Part shown: positions 1 to 7,837 of the stretch, in pieces | Layout of the letters: each line of letters starts with the position of its first letter | Position numbering within the stretch: the stretch's first letter is position 1 | Origin: Pauljensenia sp902373545 | GTDB taxonomy: Bacteria > Actinomycetota > Actinomycetes > Actinomycetales > Actinomycetaceae | DNA length: 64,000 bases | Direction of reading: 5' to 3' | Assembly (NCBI RefSeq): GCF_041432775.1 | Contig: NZ_JAPWAG010000002.1 | Span: 124,001-188,000 of the forward strand | Notes under the pieces: generated by a model | Told to the model about the DNA's origin: nothing | Seen by the model: the letters and a program-made list of their open reading frames with translations, nothing else | The model's database searches: none | Program-made: the position numbers and the translations under genes

Positions 1-215
1 CCGAGGCGACCAAAGGCGATCGCGGTTTCCGGGCTCATCACCGAGTCCATCGGGGCGGCCATGAGAGGAATGTCGACGTGGTAGGCGTCGATCTGCCAGC
101 CGACGTTAACGTCCTCGGGGTCGCGCGTACGCCGGGCGGGCACGAGCGCAATGTCGTCCAGTGTGTAGGCGCGCCGACCGCGCTTGCCGCGTCCGATTTC
201 GACTTCGTGGCTCAT
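1..215 (-). CDS. GuaB3-type IMP dehydrogenase-related protein (partial, N-terminus)
   Basis: The first 71 codons of a gene that runs off the left edge. The start ATG is at 215 on the minus strand. The N-terminus begins MSHEVEIGRGKRGRRAYTLD and then reads DDIALVPARRTRDPEDV, followed by PLMAAPMDSVMSPETA, which is the IMPDH/GMP-reductase barrel start. This opening is typical of the actinobacterial GuaB3 paralogue rather than of GuaB proper, which is encoded at 4790-6313. Its biochemical role is not well settled in actinobacteria. It is divergent from the exonuclease gene, leaving an 80-bp shared promoter region. Confidence 0.85.
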   Translation of the reverse strand, partial: MSHEVEIGRGKRGRRAYTLDDIALVPARRTRDPEDVNVGWQIDAYHVDIPLMAAPMDSVMSPETAIAFGRL

Positions 216-295
216 GAACCGATTCTACTGCCTCCGGGACGCAGATGTGCCCGCCCTCTGCCACACTGGTGGAACCGGCAAGGACAGGAGCAACC

Positions 296-1048
296 ATGAG
301 CTGGATCGACGACCCGTGGATGGGTTTTGACACCGAGACGACGGGCGTGCGCGCGCTCAAGGACCGCCTCGTCACCGCCGCGCTGGTGCTGCGCATCGAC
401 GGGGCCTCCTACCGCAGCGGGGTCAGCGCCCCCGACCAGGTGGCCACGTGGCTGACTGACCCGGGCATCGAGATTCCCGAGCAGGCCACGGCCGTTCACG
501 GCATCACGACCGAGCAGGCGCGGCGCGACGGCCGCCCCATCGAGGAGGTCCTGCACGAGCTGGCCGGTTCCATCGTCGAGCACTGGCTGCGCGGCTACCC
601 GGTCGTGGCCTTCAACGCGACCTACGACATCACGCTGGTCAACCAGGAGCTGCGCCGCCACCGCTTGGGCTCCTTCGAGGAGCGTCTGGAGGGCGCGCCC
701 ATGCTGGTCGTCGACCCCCTGGTCCTGGACCGCAAGCTCGACCGCTTCCGCAAGGGCAAGAAGACGCTGACGGAGATGGCGCCCGTCTATGGGGCGGTCG
801 CCTCCCCCGACGCGCACACGGCCGAGGTGGACGTGGCCATGACGCTCGACGTGCTGGCCGGCATGGTCGACAAGTACCCGCAGCTGGCCTCCATGAGCGC
901 CCTGGAGCTCATGGATTACCAGCTCCAGGCCCACCAGGATTGGGCCGAGGACTTCGAGAAGTACCTGCGCAAGCAGGGCCGCGACGCATCCATCGACCGC
1001 GAGTGGCCCCAGATCACGCCGCGGGGCCGCGGCGGCGACCAGGAGTAA
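296..1048 (+). CDS. DnaQ-like 3'-5' exonuclease (DEDDh)
   Basis: A 250-residue protein with the DEDDh exonuclease signature: FDTETTG near residue 11 (Exo I), HGITTEQARRDG near residue 65, NATYDITLV near residue 105 (Exo II) and HTAEVDV near residue 178 (Exo III His/Asp). The family removes nucleotides from DNA or RNA 3' ends using two metal ions. It stands alone, without polymerase or BRCT parts, so it is a single-domain exonuclease rather than a Pol III epsilon subunit with certainty. The ATG at 296 is chosen because AGGAG lies 6-10 bases upstream; an in-frame extension to 245 lacks such a site. A terminator follows at 1062. Confidence 0.85.
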   Translation: MSWIDDPWMGFDTETTGVRALKDRLVTAALVLRIDGASYRSGVSAPDQVATWLTDPGIEIPEQATAVHGITTEQARRDGRPIEEVLHELAGSIVEHWLRGYPVVAFNATYDITLVNQELRRHRLGSFEERLEGAPMLVVDPLVLDRKLDRFRKGKKTLTEMAPVYGAVASPDAHTAEVDVAMTLDVLAGMVDKYPQLASMSALELMDYQLQAHQDWAEDFEKYLRKQGRDASIDREWPQITPRGRGGDQE

Positions 1049-1061
1049 GAAGGATTCAGGC

Positions 1062-1092
1062 GGGGGTCGGCAGGTGCCGGCCCCCGTTTTCG
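1062..1092 (+). terminator. Rho-independent terminator after the exonuclease gene
   Basis: Inverted repeat GGGGGTCGGC / GCCGGCCCCC with a four-base loop, followed by GTTTTCG, 13 bases after the exonuclease stop codon. Confidence 0.75.
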
Positions 1093-1270
1093 TTGTGCAT
1101 GAGGCTCCTCCGCACACAGGGGGCCTGTACGAGCTGCTTGGAGAGCGCCTGTACGAGGCAGTGGCCGGGTTAGGCCGCGCCCGGTGGGCGGCCGACCGGC
1201 TGCGCAGCACGCGCTACACGCCACCAGTGCGGAGGGCGCTGGCGGGGTCGCAGCCCCTGGCCACCAACAC

Positions 1271-1402
1271 ACATCCGGATAGATAAGCAACATCCGAATA
1301 GGTAACGAACATCCGGATAGGTAAGCAGCATCCGGATAGCTTAACAACCTATCCGGATGTGCATAACCTATCCACGTGTGCACAACCTATCCAGATAAGC
1401 CC
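1271..1402. repeat. Seven 19-bp repeat units, four forward then three inverted
   Basis: Units related to ACATCCGGATAGGTAAGCA begin at 1271, 1290, 1309 and 1328, exactly 19 bp apart. From about 1346 the same unit continues in inverted orientation (AACCTATCCGGATGTGCAT) at 1346, 1365 and 1384, keeping the 19-bp step. Each well-conserved unit has the palindromic core ATCCGGAT. The array lies in an 850-bp gap without a credible gene (1049-1898). It could be a variable tandem repeat or a multi-site protein-binding array. Confidence 0.8.
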
Positions 1403-1510
1403 AGAGGGTATGGCAGGGAACGAAGGGCCTGGTCACGTAACACGCAACGCGCGACCCGTGTGGAGGGTGCCGGCGGGCCCGACGGCGCCACAGGGTCTCG
1501 CCGAATAAAA

Positions 1511-1617
1511 GTCGCACATAATTTCCCACGGTCAGTTTTCAAGTGCCGCTCAAAACGTTGCAATTCCAACGACACAAATTCAAGGTTTGAAGCAGCCGCA
1601 GGGGAATTACGTGCGAC
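1511..1617. repeat. Copy A of a ~109-bp terminal-inverted-repeat element
   Basis: Starts GTCGCACATAATT and ends AATTACGTGCGAC, i.e. terminal inverted repeats of 13 bp with one mismatch. It keeps the internal ATTCCAACGA motif and the small hairpin TTCAA..TTGAA seen in the other three copies (28175, 57488, 57674). It has no coding capacity. This is the most diverged copy. Confidence 0.8.
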
Positions 1618-1737
1618 ATTGCCTAGGAACCATGCCTGCGACCGTCCTCGCGGCCCAGACCTCTCCAGTTCCGTCCACGTAAAGGACAGGGTCAGTGCAT
1701 GCGTCACGGTCACCGATGATGAGCCGCGGTCCCGGTG

Positions 1738-1840
1738 CACAGCCAACGGAACACCGGCGACACAGCCAACAGAAACACCAGCGGCGCAGCCGCAAGAACA
1801 CCGGCGACACAGCCAACGGAACACCGGCGACACAGCCGCA
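1738..1840. repeat. 23-24-bp tandem repeat, about 4.4 copies
   Basis: Units resembling CACAGCCAACGGAACACCGG begin at 1738, 1761, 1784, 1808 and 1831 (last partial). The array sits about 120 bp from element A and just before the terminator of the aldolase gene. Apparent reading frames across it are repeat artefacts. Confidence 0.8.
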
Positions 1841-1853
1841 ACGCGGGTATGCG

Positions 1854-1889
1854 AGAGGCCCGGAGGCGAGTCGCCGCCTCCGGGCCTCT
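1854..1889 (-). terminator. Terminator of the aldolase-like gene
   Basis: Perfect inverted repeat AGAGGCCCGGAGGCG / CGCCTCCGGGCCTCT, 10 bases past the stop codon at 1899. There is no clear U-tract on the minus strand, so termination strength is uncertain. Confidence 0.6.
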
Positions 1890-1898
1890 ACGCAAGGA

Positions 1899-2588
1899 TC
1901 ACTTGTCGTTGATAAGGTCCAGCCACGTGCGGCGCTCACCCACGAGGATGCCGAAGTCGCGGTTCTGGTCCGCGATGGCGGCGTCTGTCGCGGGGTTCTT
2001 GATGAGGGCGGCCAGCACGTCGGGAGCGGCGGTGATGGCGCCAACACCCTGACGGACCAGTTCGAGGACCTGCTCAGAGTTCTTGAAGGACGCGGCCAGC
2101 ACGTCGGCCTTCAGGTCGTAGGTGCGCAGGGTGCGGTGGATTTCGGAGGCGACGCGCACGCCGTCGATGCCGTAGTTGTCCATGCGGTTGACGTAGGGGG
2201 CGACGTAGCGAGCCCCGGCCTTGGCGGCCATGAAGCCCTGCATCGAGGAGTGGATGCCGGTAGCGGTCACCTGCATGCCTTCGCGCACGATGCGCGGGAT
2301 GGCGGCGAAGCCTTCGTGCGTGACGGGCAGCTTGATGAAGAGGTTGCCGCCGATTTCGCCGCGCAGCGCCCGCGCCTCGGCGACCATGTCGTCGGCACGC
2401 TGGGAGACGATCTGGACGTGCAGCTGGGCGCCATCGGGCAGGACGGACTTGATCGCGTGGAGGACCTCGAGGGGTTCCTTGCCTTCGCGGTACAGGATCG
2501 TCGGGTTGGTCGTCACGCCGTCGATGGGCAGGTATTCGAGGGTCTTTTTGATGGAATCGACGTTCGCGTGATCGATGAGGATGAGCAT
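1899..2588 (-). CDS. Fructose-6-phosphate aldolase / transaldolase-like protein
   Basis: A 229-residue single-domain class I aldolase of the TalC/MipB/FSA group, about the usual length. It opens MLILIDHANVDSIKKTLEYL and has the family motif GVTTNPTIL near residue 25. The Schiff-base lysine is in NLFIKLPVT near residue 90, followed by TATGIHSSMQGFMAAKAGA and YVAPYVNRMDNYG. These enzymes carry out reversible aldol reactions on C3-C7 sugar phosphates; FSA and short transaldolase cannot be separated by eye. The ATG at 2588 has AAAGGAG 7 bases upstream; the frame extends further to 2624 without a better site. Cytoplasmic, monocistronic. Confidence 0.85.
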   Translation of the reverse strand: MLILIDHANVDSIKKTLEYLPIDGVTTNPTILYREGKEPLEVLHAIKSVLPDGAQLHVQIVSQRADDMVAEARALRGEIGGNLFIKLPVTHEGFAAIPRIVREGMQVTATGIHSSMQGFMAAKAGARYVAPYVNRMDNYGIDGVRVASEIHRTLRTYDLKADVLAASFKNSEQVLELVRQGVGAITAAPDVLAALIKNPATDAAIADQNRDFGILVGERRTWLDLINDK

Positions 2589-2636
2589 GGGTGGCTCCTT
2601 TGCGCTGTCGTGGGTTTTTCGCACCCCTAGGATAGC

Positions 2637-2672
2637 GCGGGCGGGAGCAACCCACCGGCTGCTCCCGCCCGC
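2637..2672 (-). terminator. Terminator hairpin, near-identical to the one at 4734-4768
   Basis: 13-bp perfect stem GCGGGCGGGAGCA / TGCTCCCGCCCGC just past the glycosyltransferase stop. The 35 bases 2637-2671 match 4734-4768 with a single difference in the loop, so the glycosyltransferase-TetR pair lies between direct copies of one terminator. Confidence 0.75.
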
Positions 2673-2675
2673 TGT

Positions 2676-3842
2676 TCACACTCGATTGAGCTGTTCGATG
2701 ATGAGCTTCGCCGCTTTTGTGTTGCCCCCTGCACTCCGCGTCTCTTGACGAAACTCGGAGAGGCGCGCATGGCACTCACGATCAGAGAGCACGCGCATAG
2801 CCGCCTCACGGAGGACATTGGGAGTTGCTTCGCGGATTTCCAACGCTTCACCCAATCCCAGCTCCTCCACCCGCCGCGCCACAGTCGGCTGGTCGTTACC
2901 AACAGGAACAACCAGCATCGGCACACCGTAGAAGAGTGCCTCATTGACACTATTCATACCTCCATGGGTAATAAAGAGAGATGCTTGCGAGAGCACCTCA
3001 AGTTGCGGAACCCTGCTGCGAACCATCGTCGTAGGAGGAAGGGGCCCTAGGTTCTCGGGGCGCACCGAGTTGCCGATTGCCATGACAACACGCACACCAG
3101 TACCTCCGAACGCTTCTACACAGCGACGGAAGAACCGCTCGGATTTATTGAGTTCTGTTCCGAGAGATATGTAGACGAGAGGTCCGCCACCTTCGGGAAG
3201 TTCACATGGCTCGTGGCGACATCCATCGATAGAAGCACCTACGAACGCATACCGAGATTGAGGAAATTCGCCGGCGTACACCTGGAAGCTCCGAGGCGTG
3301 TAGGTGATGTTGAGAGCAGGGCTATTACGCACAATCTCAGCCTCAAGCTCTCGGAATCGCCAGCCATATCGCCTACTCATAGGTGCGGAGATGAGCGCTC
3401 TCAGGCGCGGGAAACGGAAGATCGAGGTTAGGTACAACCCGCCGTTTCGACCGAAGTCTTCCAGCACATGCTCATTAAGCGCGAAGGTTGAGAAGATCCT
3501 AATGGGGACTATTCCCAAACGGTCGGCGAGCGCCTTGCCTGACACAAAGAGCATCTCGTAGAGCAGGCAGTCGTAGCCTGCGCCGATACGCAGCACCGTC
3601 CGATAAGCCGCACGCCAGCATCGCATGCGATCCTGGAATGGACGCGGGAAGAGGGGATAGTCATCGTAAGGGACGAAATGCGCGCCCGTATTTTCCACTG
3701 CTTCTCGCCACGCAGGAGAATGAATATAGGTGACACGATGCCCCATATCAGTGAGTACCCGAGCTAATCCGAGCGTCGGGTTCGTATGGCCAGCAAACGG
3801 TAGATTCACCATGAGAATGGAGTAGGAATTGCGCTCATTCAT
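2676..3842 (-). CDS. MGT-like UDP-glycosyltransferase (GT1)
   Basis: A 388-residue glycosyltransferase with GT-B fold. The N-terminal acceptor half starts ILMVNLPFAGHTNPTLGLAR, typical of the macrolide/ecdysteroid GT1 group. The nucleotide-sugar half has YISLGTELN near residue 225 and the signature HGGMNSVNEALFYGVPMLVV with DQPTVARRVEELGLG near residues 292-330. The family transfers sugar from UDP- or dTDP-sugars to small hydrophobic acceptors, including antibiotics; the substrate here cannot be told. It overlaps the upstream TetR gene by 8 bp, so it is probably co-translated and controlled by it. Base composition is visibly less GC-rich than the flanking genes, suggesting acquisition. Confidence 0.85.
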   Translation of the reverse strand: MNERNSYSILMVNLPFAGHTNPTLGLARVLTDMGHRVTYIHSPAWREAVENTGAHFVPYDDYPLFPRPFQDRMRCWRAAYRTVLRIGAGYDCLLYEMLFVSGKALADRLGIVPIRIFSTFALNEHVLEDFGRNGGLYLTSIFRFPRLRALISAPMSRRYGWRFRELEAEIVRNSPALNITYTPRSFQVYAGEFPQSRYAFVGASIDGCRHEPCELPEGGGPLVYISLGTELNKSERFFRRCVEAFGGTGVRVVMAIGNSVRPENLGPLPPTTMVRSRVPQLEVLSQASLFITHGGMNSVNEALFYGVPMLVVPVGNDQPTVARRVEELGLGEALEIREATPNVLREAAMRVLSDRECHARLSEFRQETRSAGGNTKAAKLIIEQLNRV

Positions 3843-4473
3843 AGAAATGACCTACACCGTTTTTGATGACTGCGATAGCTTCCTCACTGAGCACCTGAGC
3901 ATCGAAACGCTTGAGGAAAGCAGCGATGAAGTCCACCTTTTGACACATTCGCTCATACGATTCCGCAACGATCAGCGGATCGACCCACACATCTACAAGC
4001 AGGACCAACACTTCAGCAACCTCACGGGGGAATGCACAGCCGATTTCACCAGACTCGATTCCCTGGCGCAGCATTTGTTCCAGGTGGGGCGCAAGCTTTG
4101 TCAGCGTGTTACGCAATGATTCCAGTAAGGCTTCTGGAACCTCACTCACCCAGTTGGCGCGCCCAAGACCACTTTGCGGACTAGACGCAACCATATGCTT
4201 CGCGAGGACCGTTACCCTATCGGTCACCGATGCATCAGATTGTGCAGCCAGGTCTTCAACAAATGCGTTCAGATAGTGCAACTCCCCCACAACAACGGAA
4301 CGCAGCACCTCCTGTTTCGACGAGAAATGATGATAGATCGCCCCCTTCGACATGCCGCTTGTCGTGACGATATCTTGCATCGTTGTCATGTCGTAACCCT
4401 TATCTGCGAAGAGCTGGCGAGCGGCTATACAGATCGCTTCCCGGGTACGCTCGGATTTCTCAGCCTGATTCAC
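3835..4473 (-). CDS. TetR-family transcriptional regulator
   Basis: A 212-residue protein with a TetR N-terminal HTH: RTREAICIAARQLFADKGYD, then MTTMQDIVTTSGMSKGAIYH and HHFSSKQEVL over residues 9-57. The C-terminal ligand-binding half is not assignable. It is the first gene of a two-gene operon with the glycosyltransferase. A good promoter with a palindromic site at its start point lies upstream (4488-4534), suggesting autorepression relieved by a small ligand, possibly the glycosyltransferase's acceptor (inference). Confidence 0.88.
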   Translation of the reverse strand: MNQAEKSERTREAICIAARQLFADKGYDMTTMQDIVTTSGMSKGAIYHHFSSKQEVLRSVVVGELHYLNAFVEDLAAQSDASVTDRVTVLAKHMVASSPQSGLGRANWVSEVPEALLESLRNTLTKLAPHLEQMLRQGIESGEIGCAFPREVAEVLVLLVDVWVDPLIVAESYERMCQKVDFIAAFLKRFDAQVLSEEAIAVIKNGVGHFYE

Positions 4474-4487
4474 ACAACCCCCATTCC

Positions 4488-4534
4488 AGACCGTCGGTCG
4501 GTTTTATTGTACGTCCCTCCTTCACACCCAGCAA
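4488..4534 (-). promoter_or_regulatory. Promoter and TetR-type operator for tetR-glycosyltransferase
   Basis: On the minus strand TTGCTG (4534-4529), 17-bp spacer and TACAAT (4511-4506) form a near-consensus sigma70-type promoter. Immediately downstream, over the expected start point, lies AAACCGACCGACGGTCT (4504-4488), with the dyad GACC/GGTC typical of TetR operators. The rest of the 316-bp gap between tetR and guaB holds only the guaB terminator. Confidence 0.6.
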
Positions 4535-4733
4535 GACAAGCCACCGAAGAGTCCGGAAGACAAGAGCAGCCACACTGCCACGACTTAACGAAAGACCCAG
4601 CTCCCCACCCTCTTTGCACCCTCCCCCACCCACGCAGCCGCAACACAAATCCTTGAATGCCTCCAAGACAAAACACGCACGTAACCAACTCATACAGCGT
4701 CATCGCCCCCCGAGTCACCCTTGCATACAAGAA

Positions 4734-4768
4734 GCGGGCGGGAGCAGCCCACCGGCTGCTCCCGCCCG
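4734..4768 (-). terminator. guaB terminator hairpin (direct copy of 2637-2671)
   Basis: Stem GCGGGCGGGAGCA with TGCTCCCGCCCG, 21 bases past the guaB stop codon. It differs from 2637-2671 at one loop base. Confidence 0.75.
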
Positions 4769-4789
4769 TTCCGAACGCCCGACCTGCGA

Positions 4790-6313
4790 TTACTTCGCTG
4801 ATGAGGAATGGTAGTTCGGCGCTTCCGTCGTCATCTGTACGTCGTGCGGGTGCGACTCGCGCAGGCCCGCGCTGGTGATGCGCACGAAGCGACCGTTGGC
4901 CTTGACCTGGGAGATCGTGGAGGCACCCAGGTAGAACATGGTCTGGTGCAGGCCGCCGACGAGCTGGTAGATGACCTGGGCGAGGGAACCGGTGTAGGGC
5001 ACCTGGCCCTCGATGCCCTCGGGGACGATCTTGTCGTCGGAGGTGACGTCGGCTTGGAAGTAGCGGTCCTTGGAGTAGGACTTGCGCCCGCGCGAGCTCA
5101 TCGCGCCGAGCGAGCCCATGCCGCGGTAGCGCTTGAACTGCTTGCCGTTGGTGAACACAACCTCGCCGGGGGACTCCTCGCAGCCGGCGAGGAGAGAGCC
5201 AAGCATGACGGTGTCGGCGCCGGCCACGAGGGCCTTGCCGATGTCGCCCGAGTACTGCAGGCCGCCGTCCGCGATGAGCGGGACTCCGGCGGGACGGCAG
5301 GCCTGGGCGGCCAGGTGGATGGCGGTGATCTGGGGGACGCCGACGCCGGCGACGACGCGGGTCGTGCAGATCGAGCCGGGGCCCACGCCGACCTTGACGG
5401 CGTCAACGCCCGCGTCGATGAGCGCCTGCGCGCCCTCGGTCGTGGCGACGTTGCCGCCGATGATGTCGATGCCCTCAAACGTCGGGTCGGCCTTGATGCG
5501 GCGGATCATGTCGAGGGCGAGCTGGGCACCGCCGTTCGCGGTGTCGACGACGAGGACGTCCACGCCGGCCTCGGCCAGGGCGGTGGCGCGCTCCCACGTG
5601 TCGCCCCAGTAGCCGACGGCCGCGCCGACGACGAGGCGCCCGCGCGAGTCCTTCGTGGCGTTGGGGTACTGCTCGGTCTTGACGAAGTCCTTGACGGTGA
5701 TGAGGCCGGTCAGGTGGTCGTTCTCGTCGACGATGGGCAGCTTTTCGACGCGGTGTTCGGCCAGCAGGTGCTTGGCGTGTTCGCGGGAGATGCCGACCTG
5801 GCCGACGACGAGGCGGTCACGCGGGGTCATGCAGTCGCGCACGCGCAGGGTGGCCCACTCGCGCTGGGGGACGAAGCGCAGGTCGCGGTTCGTGATGATG
5901 CCCAGGAGGGTGCCGTCCTCGTTCACGACGGGCAGGCCGGAGACGCGGTAGTGGCCGCAGAGGCGGTCGAGTTCGTCGATGGTCGCATCGGGGCCGACGG
6001 TGACCGGGTCTTCGACCATGCCGGATTCGCTGCGCTTGACCTGGCGGACCTGGGCGGCCTGTTCCTCGATGGAGAGGTTGCGATGAAGGATGCCGATGCC
6101 GCCCTGGCGGGCCATGGCGATGGCCATGCGCGCCTCGGTGACGGTGTCCATGGCGGCGGACAGGAGCGGCACGCGCAGGGAAATGTTCTTTGTCAGGCGG
6201 CTGGATGTGTCAACGGATGAAGGAACGACGTCCGTAAGCTCGGGTAGGAGCAGGACGTCGTCGTAGGTGAGGCCGGTCAGGCCGAAAGGATCGTGTGATG
6301 AAAGTTCTCCCAT
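4790..6313 (-). CDS. guaB: IMP dehydrogenase
   Basis: A 507-residue IMPDH of standard length. It catalyses NAD-dependent oxidation of IMP to XMP, the committed step to guanine nucleotides. The barrel start reads GLTYDDVLLLPELTDV. Two CBS domains occupy about residues 100-220 (VSGLPVVNEDGTLLGIITNR, VEKLPIVDENDHLTGLITV). The NAD/IMP loop GVGPGSICTTRVVAGVG carries the catalytic Cys, and the flap has GMGSLGAMSSRG. The start ATG at 6313 begins MGELSSHDPFGLTGLTYDD; the open frame continues to 6427 but with low-complexity residues and no support. Cytoplasmic; followed by its own terminator. Confidence 0.96.
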   Translation of the reverse strand: MGELSSHDPFGLTGLTYDDVLLLPELTDVVPSSVDTSSRLTKNISLRVPLLSAAMDTVTEARMAIAMARQGGIGILHRNLSIEEQAAQVRQVKRSESGMVEDPVTVGPDATIDELDRLCGHYRVSGLPVVNEDGTLLGIITNRDLRFVPQREWATLRVRDCMTPRDRLVVGQVGISREHAKHLLAEHRVEKLPIVDENDHLTGLITVKDFVKTEQYPNATKDSRGRLVVGAAVGYWGDTWERATALAEAGVDVLVVDTANGGAQLALDMIRRIKADPTFEGIDIIGGNVATTEGAQALIDAGVDAVKVGVGPGSICTTRVVAGVGVPQITAIHLAAQACRPAGVPLIADGGLQYSGDIGKALVAGADTVMLGSLLAGCEESPGEVVFTNGKQFKRYRGMGSLGAMSSRGRKSYSKDRYFQADVTSDDKIVPEGIEGQVPYTGSLAQVIYQLVGGLHQTMFYLGASTISQVKANGRFVRITSAGLRESHPHDVQMTTEAPNYHSSSAK

Positions 6314-6452
6314 GGGCCAATTGTAGGTGGTCGGCGGTGCTTTCGCGTAACCGCCCGCGCGTGGGGGTGGTGACAGGGACGAGGCCGGAGCTGGCCTGCG
6401 CGTCACGGTGGCGCCTGGGGGAGGCACGTCACGAGGCGCGCGGGCCCAGGTG

Positions 6453-7721
6453 TTAGGCGGCGCGCTGGGCCCTGGAGGCCCCGGCCCGAGCGGTGGCCCC
6501 GGTGACAGTCAGGTAGATGGGGGCGGCGCCGCGGGCGAGCATGCGGGCGGCGGTCAGGGCGTCCGGGCGTCCCTCCCACACCCGCATGGAGACGGATCCG
6601 TCGGGCGCGATTTCGTGGATCCAGCGTCCGACGCCGGCGCGGGCGTGGGAGTCTGCCCAGGCGACTGCGCGGGCGTAGTCGACGGCCATGTCCTCGACGC
6701 GGTCGGGGTCGACCAGTTCGGCGAGGACGCGGGCGGCGCTGGCGGCCTCGCACACGACCCAGTGCATGCGTTCGGGCGCGACGACGACGCCGGTGGCGTC
6801 GAGCGTGTAGACGATGCCGCCGACGCCGTCGTCGGTCCAGCCGTCGGCGTGGGCGCACTCGTACAGGGAGACGGCGGTATCGAGCATCCAGGGCCCGGGG
6901 GTTTCGCCCATGTGGGTGAGGATCGCGTGGATCTGGCCGATGAGGCGTGCTGCTTTGAATCCGAGGCCGGGCAGGGTGTCGGCGGGTCGGATGAGTTCGA
7001 GCGGGGGCTGGTCGGAGGTGGGTGGCAGGGGGCGCCATTCCTCGTCGAAGAGGTCGGGCAGGGCGAAGCCGGAGCGGGCCGCGATTTCGCCGACGAGACG
7101 CATGATGGAGCGGGCGCGGTCGAACCAGACGCGGTTTCCGGTGGCTTCCCAGGCGGCCAGGTAGGACTGGGCGGTGTCGAGGTTGGTGGAGAGTCGGCGC
7201 AGGGGCGAGCGCGCGCCGGTGGCCGGGTCGATCTCTTCGCGCACGGCCCCGACGTTGGGGTCCCACCAGCGCCGGTCCTGGTCCGTTTCGAGGTCGGCCA
7301 GGAGGGTGCTGGCCTCGGCGTGCCCGGCCATGAGAGCCGCGGCGGCCGCGCCGATCATGGCGGACTGGGCGCGCTGGGACAGGACGGAGCGGGGTACCGG
7401 GGTCGCGCTGGTTTCGGAGGTGGGGACGACCTCGGAGTACCAGGAGCCGCCGGGGCCGCGCAGGGGTCCGGTGAGGGCGGCGAGGCCGTGGTCAACCAGG
7501 TGCGCCGCGCCTTCGATGCCGCGCATCTGCGCGAGGGCGAAGACGTGCGTCATGCGCGCGCTGATGCGCGCATCCAGGGGTCGCCCGAGGTCCACGTGGC
7601 CGTCGGCGCGCAGGAATGCGAAGCCGACGCGTGCCTTTGATCGGGACGCGAAGGAGACCAGCGCCTCGAAGTCGGCGTCGAAAGCGCGGCGTAGATCTTC
7701 ATTGTTCCAGGGGGCGTTCAT
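6453..7721 (-). CDS. AGE-family sugar epimerase/isomerase
   Basis: A 422-residue protein of the N-acylglucosamine 2-epimerase family (alpha6/alpha6 barrel). It keeps ISARMTHVFALAQMRG near residue 52, GGSWYSEVV near 90, RRLSTNLDTAQSYLAAWEAT near 175 and HWVVCEAASAARVL near 318, including the two conserved histidine positions of the family. Members interconvert sugars such as GlcNAc/ManNAc, mannose/glucose or fructose/mannose. The composition resembles the aldose-ketose isomerase (YihS/mannose isomerase) side, but substrate assignment is an inference. Monocistronic, upstream of guaB on the same strand. Confidence 0.8.
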   Translation of the reverse strand: MNAPWNNEDLRRAFDADFEALVSFASRSKARVGFAFLRADGHVDLGRPLDARISARMTHVFALAQMRGIEGAAHLVDHGLAALTGPLRGPGGSWYSEVVPTSETSATPVPRSVLSQRAQSAMIGAAAAALMAGHAEASTLLADLETDQDRRWWDPNVGAVREEIDPATGARSPLRRLSTNLDTAQSYLAAWEATGNRVWFDRARSIMRLVGEIAARSGFALPDLFDEEWRPLPPTSDQPPLELIRPADTLPGLGFKAARLIGQIHAILTHMGETPGPWMLDTAVSLYECAHADGWTDDGVGGIVYTLDATGVVVAPERMHWVVCEAASAARVLAELVDPDRVEDMAVDYARAVAWADSHARAGVGRWIHEIAPDGSVSMRVWEGRPDALTAARMLARGAAPIYLTVTGATARAGASRAQRAA

Positions 7722-7837
7722 GACTGTTCTCCTGCCGTACGTACTCTCACGGTATCACCTGACCAGCGCTGTTGGCATGAACGACGGCCCCGCGTGGGAT
7801 CGTCGTCAAATGAGAGGAACCCAGGCCTCGTCAATGG

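Noticed and set aside
1271..1402. Possible CRISPR array
   Set aside because: Units abut with no unique spacers and change orientation; no cas genes are present.
1738..2052. Small proteins read through the 23-bp repeats
   Set aside because: Several frames are open at once because the unit lacks stops; residues are pure repeat, and the real gene lies on the minus strand.
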